Source: Cokeromyces recurvatus (lineage: Eukaryota > Mucoromycota > Mucoromycetes > Mucorales > Mucoraceae). Taken from it: a stretch of DNA of 64,000 bases. The translations under genes and the position numbers were made by a program. The stretch lies in contig NW_026251434.1 in NCBI RefSeq assembly GCF_025118155.1, forward strand, positions 1-64,000, read 5' to 3'. Positions 44,197 to 57,108 of this stretch are shown here, in pieces. Under the pieces are notes generated by a model. That model was not told where the DNA came from. It worked only from the letters and a program-made list of their open reading frames with translations, and made no database searches. How positions within the stretch are numbered: the stretch's first letter is position 1; every line of letters starts with the position of its first letter.

Positions 44197-45719
44197 ATTG
44201 ATAATAGCCTTTTTTTACTTTTAATTGTTTTTTTTTAAAAAAAAAACAAGAAAGAAAAGTAAGAATAAAGTTCTCCACAAAAAAGAAAAAAAAAACAAAA
44301 CAAAAAAATCCGGAGACTTAAATTTTGGAATTATGATATATTGAGTTGACACATACACATTAGAAGTAATGATGCAATTAAATTCTATTGGCATTTTATT
44401 TTATTTTTATTTTTTAATTATTTGACCAAATACAAGCACGCTGTAGGAATACATACTGTATTGCCCAGAATAGTTCGATATAATGAACTATAAAACTAAA
44501 AACCTTTTAAGGATGAAAATGAAAGGATAAAGAGAAGCAAAAGTATTAGCAAAAGGAAAAATATCACTAATGATAGAGAAAAAGAGTATTTCAACAAAAT
44601 CAGCATTAATTTCCAACACGTAATTAAGAGAGAGAACTTTAAGGCAAGGTTAGATATAATATTAGGACGTACTTTGTCATGATACATATAATTAAGCTCA
44701 AATCATATGCAATAATTAACTGGTCATTCTATGTTCAAAAGAAAAGTAGATGAGTTGGGGGAAGTTGTGGAGTACCAATTCCTTTGCTTTCATTTGTAAG
44801 CTGATTAAGTGAAAATAAAAGCAGATCCTCAATTGTAGCAGGTATTTGAAGCTATTTGTGCATATGTAGGCACATAACCATATGTGATCTATACCAGCTA
44901 ATATTTGGGTGATAGATGTGGTGTTTTGGTAAAAACTCTTGGACACCATCTAATTAATCGGCTACATTCAGTATGTGTGATAGATAACCACATGATAGGG
45001 CCAGCTCCAATCTTGGTATAACCAAAAGGGAGGAAGGTAAATACAGTAGCCGTATTTATTTGTTAGCTAGATAGATGTTGTTTCAAGTAGTTTTTATAGA
45101 CAATTCGAAAGGATCGTACATCAGGAATTTTATCAACCATTATTATGGAACATAAACTCCAAACACATAATTTAGAGATTTTGTATCATGGAAAATGGCT
45201 GCTAGACAGACGAATGTATAGAAGGAGCACAGATAAAAGAGGGTCATTAGGATTTTTGTAACGAACGACATAGGAATTTCGACTGTAGAAAATGTACCCT
45301 TTCTCGCATAGTTGAGTTAATGAACAAGATATAATACTACTTATTTTAAGGATCGAGAGCTACCATTGAATATACATCACATACATTTTTTTTGACAAGC
45401 TTCTAGCTGTTTGTAGAGTTTTGAGGTAAAGGAACTAATTGCAGGTTCATATTCTAGTTGAACTCAAATAACTTAAGAGTATTCTTTGAAATACAAGACT
45501 AGCTTATGGGAAACCAACATCTTGTACATTTTATGGAACAAATATCATTGATTGTATTATTAGTGACTCTAAACTTACTACGCCTTAAATTCAAATCATG
45601 GATAATTTATTTCTCAACTTTAATCACAAACTTATGACACTCACGTTCCGATTACTGTCTCCCAGTGCTATCTCCTATACATCCACAAATCCACCACAAA
45701 GACAAACTTGGTATTTATA
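44197..45719. other. Intergenic region upstream of VTC2/3-like gene
   Basis: About 1.5 kb that must include the promoter of the VTC2/3-like gene. Minus-strand frames at 44496-44687 and 44716-44949 show no domain. Its right end probably merges with the LINE relic. Confidence 0.35.
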
Positions 45720-46520
45720 GAATTACGAGCTAATTATCCTATATTGAAAATTTTACTTCTAAATGATACTACACTATTCATGTTTATCTCAACCAAGTAT
45801 GTAGTAAAAAATTGGCAGCTGTTGATGCTTGTTCCAAACATTTCTAGACACTTGGAATGACTTTGACTTTTAACCGTAAGGAATATTGCTGCAGAATAAG
45901 GCGACAGCGATCTTCTCCTGCTATACATAATGCCGTTTGACGAACACTTGTATAGTATTCCTTTCCCAGTTGGAATATGGACTGGTTATCCATACCTTGA
46001 ATGATAAACTTATTAGACAGTTTTACACTAGTCAAAATACATGTTTCCATTTTATCTTTGGTAACTCTCTCAACATATATATTTTGCACTTTTGGTTTAC
46101 CCAGTGCTACATTCTTAAATAAAATTATCACTGCTCTTGCAAACGTCTTCTAGTTCTTCATAATAGTATTGCCTTATCAGATCAACTTTATGAAGGAGTT
46201 GCGCTCCCTATGAGGGCGATGTAGGTTATTCTATGTTTAAATTATACCATTGCCAGTTCCTAGAAGACAAAGTCAATAATTGTCGTAATGCTCTTAATAC
46301 CAAATTATAGAATGTGTATCGCCCTAATCTAGATATATATTCTATCCTTTGACTACTAGGTAGAGAGCTTAGAACGTGTGTTTAATATTATACCGAATTG
46401 CTTACAAAACTTCGTTCAATTCATTGTCTACATATGCATTGTCGCCTATATCTTTCTCTCTCGGCTGCTGACCCAATATCTTTTCTATTAAACCACCTTG
46501 TCCCCCCCACATTATAATTC
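45720..46520 (+). pseudogene. Decayed LINE (non-LTR retrotransposon) relic
   Basis: In several plus-strand frames broken by stops one can read FNRKEYCCRIRRQRSS, then FLSQLEYGLVIHTLND followed by FGNSLNIY, and further on stretches rich in Leu/Ser/Arg. The block with (Q)LEYGL and a following FGG-like turn is the usual look of the region downstream of the reverse transcriptase in zygomycete LINEs. It is too decayed to delimit; the ends given are approximate. Confidence 0.45.
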
Positions 46521-46953
46521 CACTTATACTATCCTCTAGCCAGAAATATGCACCATTCTTCACGAGCTATATTATATATTTCATGATAAACTTGCCCTTC
46601 CATTCTATTAAAAATACTGGTTCTAGGTTACTGCAATGGTTATTTACCAACCGAAACTAATGCGTTATCATTCATCTTTCTTATTACATTACTATAATTT
46701 TATTTCACTCACTCTCTCCCTCTTTTCTTTTTTTTTGTCTTGCATCTCTTGTAAGGGTTTTTAGTTTCTTTTTCATTCTTACTTTGTTGAGATAATCTGG
46801 ACGATCCAGTATCATCTTCTAGATACTACGAAGATCAAAAAATTTAGTAACAATATAATAAAATTTTCATGTGACTGTTTGAGAAGTTTATAATTTTTTA
46901 AATTTGCGTAAAAAAAAAAAAAGGACAGATCTTCAATCATTTCTAATTAAATA
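46521..46953. other. Intergenic region, promoter of RRP41
   Basis: AT-rich, with a CT-rich block around 46700-46740. No gene. Confidence 0.5.
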
Positions 46954-48045
46954 ATGGTATGATTAGAGAATAAGAAGCATGAAAAAAAAAAAAAAACGAA
47001 AATGATTGTTTAATTTTATTATTTTATTTAGTCTCGTATAGAATTACTTACACCAGAAGGTTTACGTGTTGATGGTCGTCGAGCTAATGAATTGAGAAAG
47101 ATTACAGCAAAGACATCTGTTTTTAGTCAAGCTGATGGTTCTGCTTACATTGAACAAGGTAATACTAAATGCCTTGCTGCTGTTTATGGCCCTAGAGAGG
47201 TAAAGAAAGAAAGAAAGAAAAAAAAGGAATGAATTACCATTTATAGCTATTAAAATAATCACATTATGTATAGCTTCGTTTCCGTCAACATGGTTTAGCT
47301 GATCGCGCACTTATTAATGTTGAATTCAATGTTGCACCTTTCAGCACAAGTGAGCGTAAAAAGAGATCAAAAAATGACAAGTAAATCAAATTTATTGTTA
47401 GTTTGATTATAAAAAGTCTTTTATTAACTTATTTTTTTTTTATATAAATTAGACGTTCACTTGAAATTGCAGCTTTTATTCGCCAAACTTTTGAACCTGT
47501 TATTTTTACTTCTCAATTTCCTAAAACACAGATTAGCATCTATCTACAAATTTTCCAAAATGATGGAGGTAATATTATATGCAAATATATCTAGTCAGAA
47601 AAAAAAACAGAAAGTTAATATGCTAATATTTGAAGGTGTATTGCAAAGTTGTATTAATGCAGCCACTATGGCTTTAATTGATGCTGGTATTCCAATGTTG
47701 GATTATGTTTGTGCTTGCTCAGCTGGCTGTATTGATAAAGAACCTGTATTAGATTTAAATAATATCGAAGAATCAGCAGATACACCCGAATTAACAGTTG
47801 CGATATTGCCCAGAACTGGAAAAGTGACGTTATTAGAAGTAAATATAGGCTATTTAATATTATACACATCTATTTGTCTATAGCTGATTTTTTTTTTCGT
47901 TTAATAGATGGAATCAAGACTTCATGTTGAAAAACTTGCAAGTGTAACAGAATTAGCAACTGAAGGATGTATGAAAATTCATTCTGTTTTAGATAGTGTT
48001 ATTCGACAAAATACAGAATATCTTATGTCAAAATTAAAAGCATAA
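46954..48045 (+). CDS. RRP41: Exosome core subunit RRP41 (RNase PH-like)
   Basis: Exons 46954-46956, 47032-47199, 47274-47380, 47453-47568, 47636-47838 and 47908-48045 give 244 residues, the usual length. The first exon is only the ATG, followed by GTATGA and an intron ending TTTAG; the protein then starts M-SRIELLTPEGLRVDGRR, matching the family N-terminus. Other family marks are GSAYIEQGNTKCLAAVYGPRE, ADRALINVEFNVAPFS, FIRQTFEPVI and CINAATMALIDAGIPMLDYV. RRP41 pairs with RRP45 in the six-subunit ring of the RNA exosome, which guides RNA to the Rrp44 and Rrp6 nucleases in nucleus and cytoplasm; the eukaryotic ring itself is catalytically dead. Intron sizes are 67-75 nt. Confidence 0.9.
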
Positions 48046-48148
48046 ATATATATTTTATATGTTAAACAAGAATTATATATTATCAATTTTTTTTTTTAAA
48101 AGTGCCTTTATATGTAAGATATAATTATGTATATATATTAAAGATTCC

Positions 48149-51100
48149 TTAATTTCGAATATTTACTGCAATCTCAACATAATTACTGGGAAAGACACCT
48201 TGAATAAAAGATCCATCAGATTCTATATAAATATATACATATTTAGTTTAATATTGATGTTAAAGAAATGGAGTAGCGATTATACTTACTGTCAGCTTTA
48301 TATCCCATCCACCAAATGTCATCACTAGAATCAACTACAATAATAGGATCATCCTTCATAAATCCAAGTTCACCATGCTCACGAGCATTAAAATCAAATT
48401 TAGCATAGTAAAGATGAGGATGATCCTCTGTCGCAGTAGATAGTTTTGTATTGTTTTCAATAGCGGCTAACATGATTGATTTAAAATCGCTTTTGTACTT
48501 GAATCGTTTTGAACCATTATTATTGACTGTATTACGCTTATCTTTTCGAGATGACATATATTCTTCGACCATTCGTTTAGATGCAGCTCTACCGTCTAGA
48601 GTGGCAGGTGAAGGAGTAGAGCGTAACGAATTAGTTGATATGGATTCCTTGTTATGCTCTTTTGATTTGGAGGGTATAGGTATTTCTTCATTGACTAGTA
48701 AACTAAGCGCATTTAGGTCACGATTTGCAATCATATCATCAACTGTCTTTGACTTTCTTTCAATTAACGTATCATGGGTATCTGTAACATTAACTTGAGT
48801 TTTATTTAATGAATCGTTATCAATTGAATTGTAGTCAGGATTACTATTATCTTCAACTATTGCTACGGCAGATACATTCTCCGCGCTAACACTGTTATTT
48901 ATGATGTTGTTATTTTGATAAGTGTCAGGTTTAGAATTATAAAGGTTGTCAACTGTTGAATCTTCTTTAAGAACCCTTTGCGTCACAGTAGCTGAAGCAG
49001 GTTCCAGAATAGGAGAAGTGTAGATAGTTTCAATAGGCAAACCTACTTTAGTTGTTTTCCAGCGGACTGCTGAATCCATACTTGATGTATCATTTTGCTG
49101 AGATGACGATGATATCGATTGAGCAAAATTTAACATATCCGTATCGATAGGTGTCGCAAATTCAGTGTCTGAGAGACGGAAAGCATTTGTATTGATAGCT
49201 CTGTCGCTTTCTTCTTCCTTAACATGATCATCATCTATCTTGTTCTCATCGGGCCAATTAATAGATGAAAGCGATGCTTGGTAATGACTTCTTCCTATTG
49301 AACTTCGCTCTTCATTATTTGACAAGTTTGTATTATCAGGCCCAACAGACGTAACTGTATTGGTTGCGATGTCTTTATCAAATGTTGGGGCTGTAGTCCA
49401 TCGCACAAGCTCAGAATCTCCTGAAGTATTGGTAGTTGCTGTATTTAACGAATCAGAGCCTGATAATTCACTAAAACGAGAGTCTCTAACGACTGTTTCA
49501 ATTGTTGCATAACCTACTGCATCATCAGTGTTGTATGTTGTCCATCTTACATTAGAGGATAACGGATTAGATACCATAACTGGAGCGTTGTTTGATAATG
49601 TCTGAGGTGGTGTAGTTGTAAAGTTTTCATTTCGATTCTCTGAAACTAGAATATTTATGGTAGGTGTAGTTGTAATAAAAGCAGTAGCAAGGGCATCATC
49701 ACTGCTGGGTGCCTGTATCCATTTAACTTTTTCAGCTTGTTTATTATTTAGTGTAGGATGACTATCGGACCCGCTAATAGGGACAGCTTCAGTAGATAGT
49801 TCATTTACAGTACTAACTAGAGATACAGGCTTAACTACAGCAGAGCTTACATTTGCAACGGGAGCGTTTGTCCATCGAACGGTAGTAGGTGTATTTGCAT
49901 TATTTACAGTAAAAGCAGATGGGTTTGAAGAAGGATTATTATTATTATAAGAGACAACCTTTGATTGTGATTGATTATCATGAACAGACGTATTTAGAGG
50001 AGGCTGTTTGTTATTTGTCTGAAATGCCGTAATAGGAGATGTATCAGTAATAGCGACGCCAATTTCAGAGTTCCTGAAAGGGTTGTAAGGACTACAATGT
50101 CCTCGTACTTCGGACATTTCATTTTTACTAACATTATTATGAAATGAACTATTTATAGAATCATGCTGAACCTCACTAGATAGCGTAGCTGTAGATTCAG
50201 GTCGCATTTCATTTTTAACAGTTGTAGCAACAACATCCCTATTTATACTAGCATTTTCTATAGTGTCAACTGCACTCTGGTTCTGATGTTGAGGAATCGA
50301 CTTTGAATGAACATGTGAAGAAAAAGGAGTTGCTCTTTCAGTTGTTGTTATTGCAGCTACATTCTTAGGCTCAGCACCAAAAGGTGCGCCAGAATGGTCG
50401 TTTAAATATTCTGTACTAATAGATTTAGACATATCATAAAGTTGTTGATTTCCGGGCTCAAGGTGACGAGGCTTTTCATTCGTATATCTATTTTTGTCCT
50501 CATCCTCGTGATATTTAGACGATATTTCTTGAAGCATTGCTAAAAGAGATTCCGGAGAACGAGGAGGTTTCCCATAATATCCAGAAGGATTTGATCGAGA
50601 GTTTGTTTTGTTGTCATATTTCTTCTTGATGAAAATAATAAGCATAGAAATAAAGACGATAAAGAATACGATGCCTAATGAAATCGCAATAGAAATGAGG
50701 ATAACAAGTGGTTTTGGTAAATAATTCTTGATATTTTTTACAATATAGGGTTGCTGTAAGTAAAAAGCATTTCTTATAGATGTACTTGATATACCATTGC
50801 TATCAGAAGCAACTAAATAAGGAATCCAATTTTCTCCATCAAAAAATGCAGCACTAACATTACCCAAACTTCCCAGATTAATAAGACCAGAAGCCAAAAT
50901 AACATTTTGAGCAGCTGATGTGTTAACAATTGGTACTGTGGTCAAACCTACAATGTCACTACCTAAACCAAGCTCATTACTGGGAGTAATAAACTTTTGT
51001 CCATTCCAAATTCGAAGATAGGCAGAGTTATTCACTTGCCCAGACACATATAACTGCTTAGAGATATCATCATAAGAAATAACTTTAGATGGTCCAGGAA

Positions 51101-54100
51101 GATTAGCTGAACCAAAAGGACCCCATGTATTCCTGTTAAAGTCATACTCGGCAATTAAAAGAGGCGAGTTATTAAGTGTAAAATTTCCACTTGTGACGAG
51201 TTTTCCATTAATGAATTGGAAATCAATCACTTCACCAACAAGACCAGAATCAAGTGGGCTCCATTGAAGACTATTAGGGTTAAATGAACAAATTGAAGAG
51301 CATGATATTGACCCAATAGAGTTAAAACTACCGCCCACAATGATTCTATCCTGCTCATGAATATAACGAATCATATTAACATTGGCAGGAGAACCATCAT
51401 GATACTTAATATCTGGTTTTAACAGTAACGATCTATTTGATAGGCTGAAAACTGCTAAATTGTTAATCGAATTACCCGAGAAACTGCCACCAACAAGAAG
51501 TAGATCGTCATGTATAGCCACTGTTTTGACTGTACCCTGCCAATCAGTATTCTGTACACCGCTCCATACGCTGTTGTTATATATAGCGATATTCTGAATA
51601 CCATTCGATAATTCAAATTCTCCACCTAAAATAGTCACAGTTGTATTTTCTATGTTTTGTTTATCATTGATCTTAATCGTGTTATTTTTGCTATTATTGT
51701 ACATTACACCTGCATTGATTGAAAAGCTATTTTGAGTTTTGAAAGAGTGAAAAGGTAAAAGGGTTGATAGAGAATTATTTTGCGAAATGAATGATATGCC
51801 GTTTGATTGATATCGTTGTGCGCTTTTTATATTGCCCATAAAGAAGTTATCTTTATTGTAAGTGAATGCTGAATATACAGTGCCCGACAAATAAGGCATA
51901 TTGGTTATTTTCCATTGGTCTTTTTGTATATCCCACCAACCATTTCCATATATTATACTTGGGGAAGTATCGTTAATGGACGCTAAAAATTGTGAATAAT
52001 TTCCCGAAATTAGAACTGTTTGACTGTCTTGAAGCCAGTGAATAGCTTTTACGGGGCCGTTAACACCCTAAAATAAAATTTTGTTTAGTATAAAAAAAAC
52101 GAATGATGATGACCTTTTTTTTTTTCTTTTTCTTTATATAGTATTTTACTCCATTTAATGTACTCCAAGTGCCTTTCTGGAAATTATATTTTGCAATATT
52201 TGACAGTCGACTACTATTACTGACATTTTTTTCTGTTCCTGAAATAGATGAAAATGAACCTCCGACATACACCTCTGAAAAAATAAAACAATAAAAAATT
52301 AATTTAAAGTTTTATTTGTATTAATATTACTATATTACCAGAAGAAATGCATTTAATACATGCCACAGATCCGTCGAGACCTCCTCCAGATAATGACTTT
52401 AATGTCTTTGAATTAATATCATATCGTACAATATTTTTATATTCTTTGTTGGTTGTATCGATTCCAGAAAATTCTCCACCAATATAAACACTGTCATTAA
52501 CAAAATCCATAGTATTTACTAATGAATTATATGGAATATTATCTATATATTATTTATAATACAATAAATATTATATTAAAGGAAAATATTAGTTTAATGT
52601 TTTCGCAATTTACCTGGTAGTTCATTCCAAGATAAAGTAGACATAGACATAGACATGTTAGTTTGAAGAGGATTATATTGAAGAATACTGGATAATGAAT
52701 ATTGAGAAGCATCTTTGACAAATTGTATTGCATGTGCCACTATAGTTTTTGTCTCTCCTTTAGAAATATTGGCATTATGTGACAAAGAAAGTTTTATATT
52801 GGGAATAAATGATGAAGATACGTCAAAATAACCCGTATAAATAACTTGAGTGGCTATATCGCTTTGGTTTATTGTCAAATTTATTCTTTGAGTAGCTGTC
52901 GATGAAATTAAAATATCCACATCAGTGCGTTCTGAACACTTTTCTGTTTCACAAGCCGGTGTATAAAGTAAGACATCATAGATTCCTGATTCAACCAAGT
53001 TAGGATAGAAAGTAATAGAGGGTAATGTTTGGATATCTGATGCATTTACATTCCGCTTTAAATAGGGTATAGAAGTATTCGAGACAGTCCATTTTGATCC
53101 TGTTGTTACAGCTGTAGGAAGGGTGATGTTGTTATTCAAGGTGGTCATTGTTTTAGCTGAACAAGTACTTTTAGTGTTAGGATTGACAGCATAAGAGAAT
53201 ATTTCTAATTATATTATGCATGACTTAATATGTTATATTAGAATGTATATAATGAAAAGAAAAAGTATTACCTGATTGAAACACTGTAACTGAAGATAAT
53301 CCACCACTTACTCCATACCAAGATTTGATGTCTATAGCAATACCATTTGTTATTGATAAGTTAGTAATTCTAAAATCTTGATAAGTCACATTTGGATTCT
53401 TTGAAAGGATACAATTTGTAGAACAAGTTTTTGTACGATTTGAATCAGGATCCAAATAAGTAAGCTTATAAACACGAGAATCTGTTAAAGAACGAATTCT
53501 AATTGTGAAGAAAATAAAATAAAAGGATAACAGAAAACAAAAGTTAGTAAAAAAAAAAAAACCTGATTTGACGAATCCTTCTCCTTTTTTTTTTTTTTTT
53601 TTTTTTTTTTTTCTCTCCTTGGCCTTTTTCTCCTCTTCTTTAATAACGATATAATATATTTTATTACATACGAGAATTCTTTTGTTTGATGATTTTCTAA
53701 CTTTGAATTGACAATTCTAATTAGAGATGGATTAACACTATATTCAATAAAACTTGCTTGCCAAGTCCCCTGAGTCCCATCAGATAAAATCCATGAATTT
53801 TCGCTTGAGGCATCAGAACAAAGGATAGATGCTGGACTTGCTGAATTTGGAGCAGTATTTGTAGCCGAAACACCCTATAAAGTTTGAACAAGAAATAAAT
53901 ATTAACATTTCAAGGAGGTTTATTTTAACCGTATTTAAATTAAAATATAAAATAAAAATAGTAATAGTAATAGAAATAAAACAAAATAAAATAAAACGTT
54001 TTATGTATTTGTGTGTGTATCTAAATACTTACACTTGCAGGTATGTTAATTGGCTGACTTGCAGGTGCATGGAAGTCTTGCCCATCTGTAGTTGTGTCAA

Positions 54101-54740
54101 ATTTACCACCAAAAAAGATTGAAGTTGAATTCACCTTCAAAATTGAATTGACAGGCCCATTTAATCCTTTCCATGGAAGTCCATACCATTTATTATTCTT
54201 CCATAAAGCAACGCTACCACCAAAATTTGCAAGCGAATCAGAATAAGCAATCATAGAAGTATCAATAGGTGCTATAAATGAGCCACCCACATATACTTGT
54301 TGATTATCTGAATCACAATAAAGGCTATAAACTGAACCATCTAAGCCATATTTGAGTGATCTTATTTGTTTTGAAGATAAATCGAGGGCGGCAATATTGT
54401 TGACAACTAAATTATTGATCTTTGTAAAATTGCCAGCGAAATAAAGCGTAGTCGGATCAGATAATAAAAGACAAGCATCGTAAATAACACCATTTATATC
54501 TGATGATGCGATTAATTTAAGTGTATCGTTTGAGAGTGAAACAAGAGAGGAAGTTGATTTAGTTATTTGTGTTAGTTGTTGAGTGTCCTTATAAATAGAT
54601 ATTCCATTATATGAACCTGGAATACCAAGCTTCTCGATATAATCAAAATTAACGTTAGGATGTATAACAGAGGTTGCAAGGTTTTGCTTTATTATTGAGA
54701 TTAAGAAAAATAATTGAATAATATAGTATTGTATTAACAT
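48149..54740 (-). CDS. RAX2-like cell-polarity membrane protein with C-terminal SH3 domain
   Basis: Eight exons on the minus strand: 54740-54033, 53874-53672, 53498-53272, 53204-52614, 52542-52339, 52274-52150, 52067-48290 and 48222-48149, total 5910 nt (1969 residues), all phases consistent. Residues 1-22 form a signal peptide. The large outer part (to about 1130) has kelch-like beta-propeller repeats with VGGSF/IGGEF cores, as in Rax2, the marker of bud and hyphal tip polarity. One membrane span lies at about 1135-1162 (LVILISIAISLGIVFFIVFI), followed by KKKYDNK. The cytosolic tail is about 800 residues and Ser/Thr/Asn-rich, has a reiterated VRWTxAPxxD-type motif (49040-49890), and ends in an SH3 domain (about 1905-1962: YYAKFDFNAREHGELGF, DDIWWMGYK, GVFPSNYV) split by the last intron. 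Yeast Rax2 has a short tail and no SH3, so this is an enlarged variant. Confidence 0.85.
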
Positions 54741-55954
54741 GTTAATTCTTTCTTTATATGTAGCGCTAGATCGTCTAATGTTGTTAATTCTCTTTTTTTT
54801 TTGTTAATGTTGTCGGTCAATGTTATAACATCTATATGGGTGTACAAAAAAAAAGAATATAAATAAATAAATATGAATGAAAGGAAGAAAGAGAGAATTT
54901 AAAGGAGAGTATATATTTATATATATAAAGAAAAAAAAGGGATTAAGGGAAAGAAGAAAAGAAAGAGAGACAAAAGAGAACAAAGTGAAATGGCACATGT
55001 TACTAATATCTGAATTAAGGCAACACCGCTCACTGTTACACGCTAATAATTGAACTGAGTTTTATAAAATAGATAATGAATACAAGCAACTTCTTCACAA
55101 CTACTATGTATAAGCCGTTTATTCATTATCACGAAAAGTTACCAATTAGTAACTAAGCATTTCTAATTAGATGATCATCATCATACTAGTATTCTACATA
55201 ATATAACGCGCATTTTTCTTCTAAATAAAATAAAATAAAATAAAGCTGACTTTTAAATTACAATTTTTGGTAATTTATTAAAATTAAATCATATAATGAC
55301 AAAGACTTGAAAATGATAATGAACAAGTTAATTGTATAGGAAAATATAGCATAACACAAAGCAAATACTAATAAAATAAATACATAAGGAATTAATATTA
55401 ACAAATCATGATTATTATTTTAGCTAATACATATTTAATATGTTTTACATTATAAGATTAGTATTCGCGTCACTAATATTTTTTTTTTTGTCGATCCAAA
55501 TCAAGCATAATGCAACCTAATTTCGTGTCATTTGACTGTAGAGCCTTCATTGAAGAACAAGTAGAATTAATACAGAAATGAGTTTCTTCTCTTCAAGCGT
55601 GTTAGAATAGTGTTCATATTGATATGTATATGTTTGTACATTTTAAAGAAGGATATACATAATAATAACATTGGAGTAAGTTTCTTATTAAAACTCATTA
55701 CTTTTTAGGAAGGCATAGTGGCATTCTCCTGAACTTCGGTGATTGAACACGTTCAAAAAAAAAAAAATACATTTATAATAGACTGCATTATAGACCCTGT
55801 TTATACATACATGTAGACTTCAAAACACTATTTTATAATATTCCTACTTAAACAGGTTCTATGTAGATATACATGATATCTTTTATTTTATTTTTATGCA
55901 TATCTTCTTTTTTTTTTAAAAAAAAAGAAAAAAAAATAATAACACACAATTTAT
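54741..55954. other. Intergenic region upstream of RAX2-like gene
   Basis: About 1.2 kb. The 250 bases before the start are purine-rich on the plus strand (GAAAGAGAGA blocks, 54880-54985), i.e. a pyrimidine-rich leader for the minus-strand gene. No frame of interest. Confidence 0.5.
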
Positions 55955-56284
55955 CTAATCTAAAAGTAAATGCTCTTCATTTTGTTTCTTTTCTTCGTTT
56001 TTAATTTGTTTCTCAACAGTTTTTTTATACTCTTTAGTTGCACTTGGAGGAATACCGTTCAATCCAAGCTGGGGTCGAGAGAAATAACCAAACCAGCCAT
56101 ATTTGAACATGAGTTCATTTGCTAAAATTTCACCAAAACCGAGCATGACACCATTAAAAAAGGGTAAAATGAAATTAATTGCTGTTGATTTTAATATCCA
56201 AAGTAAGGTAGGATGACGATACCAGGCATCTTTCTTAATAATCACTCCATTTGTTTTACTCGAATCTAAAGAAATAGATGACAT
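55955..56284 (-). CDS. MIM1: MIM1/TOM13 mitochondrial outer-membrane insertase
   Basis: A single exon of 109 residues. The central membrane segment AINFILPFFNGVMLGFGEIL followed by ANELMFKYGWFG is the TOM13/Mim1 signature, with Gly residues spaced for helix packing. The N-terminus is Ser-rich and polar and the C-terminus (about 80-109) is highly charged (KQIKNEEKKQNEEH). Mim1, with Mim2, inserts alpha-helical proteins such as Tom20 and Tom70 into the outer mitochondrial membrane and helps assemble the TOM complex. Length is close to the yeast protein (113 residues). The start is the only ATG upstream of the membrane segment. Confidence 0.82.
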   Translation of the reverse strand: MSSISLDSSKTNGVIIKKDAWYRHPTLLWILKSTAINFILPFFNGVMLGFGEILANELMFKYGWFGYFSRPQLGLNGIPPSATKEYKKTVEKQIKNEEKKQNEEHLLLD

Positions 56285-56581
56285 TTTATATTACAAAAAA
56301 AGAAAAAGACAGTAAAAAAAAAACAAAACAAATAATAATAGTGTGTGTAAAAACATCGTCAGTGCCTTAGTATGTTTTAACCAATTAAATTAATTCTTAA
56401 AAATAATTTATTAACACCTTTTATTTTTTATTTTTTTTTATTATTGTATTTAAACATAATTCATATAAAGATGACTACAATTGTAAGTTGAACATTACTA
56501 CGCATACAAAGATAAGAATAAGTGGAATCTAGATCAAAAATCTAATTAATGTAATTTGTTCACATTACATAGGATGACTGG

Positions 56582-56891
56582 ATGACTGGAACACCTATTC
56601 GTGCTCCTTTACCTACTTCAGTTTATCCTATTGCAGCTTTACTTACCATTTCTGCAGGCTTCTTGACTGCTGGCTTATTTATAATGTATGTTGAATATAA
56701 AAAGAAAAAAATAATAATCTTAAGAAATAAGGGAGATTTACTCATTTATTCATTTTATTTTATTCTATTTTTATTTTAGTCAAGGAAATAAAACGCCACT
56801 TCTTCAACAACTTAAAACAGCTGCTTTGGCTTCTCTTCTCCTTGGCTTTGGTGCTATTTTTGCTTCTAATGCAGCTGGTGTTTATCTTTAA
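56582..56891 (+). CDS. OST5: Oligosaccharyltransferase subunit OST5/TMEM258-like
   Basis: Two exons, 56582-56685 and 56780-56891, give 71 residues with two membrane spans (about 14-35, PIAALLTISAGFLTAGLFI, and 48-70, ASLLLGFGAIFASNAAGVYL). The ending FASNAAGVYL matches the OST5/TMEM258 C-terminus. OST5 is a small subunit of the ER complex that transfers glycans to Asn residues. An upstream out-of-frame ATG at 56574 opens a three-codon frame (M-T-G-stop) whose TGA overlaps the main ATG (ATGA); a 5' intron acceptor CATAG lies just before it. The family assignment rests on short sequence, hence the moderate confidence. Confidence 0.72.
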
Positions 56892-57108
56892 ATAATGTGT
56901 ATTTTCTAATATTGATACCTAAAAAAAAAAGAAAAGAATATATTTTGGAGACTTATTTTTTATTATTTATAAATTGTATAGACATATACGATATGTTTGA
57001 AAAAAAAAGAGCTTATTATCTAAAATTATGTTCTATCTTCATCTAAAATCATCCATTGTTATACGCACTATAATGCAATAAAAGTTAGTAATTTTTTTTT
57101 GTTTTTTT

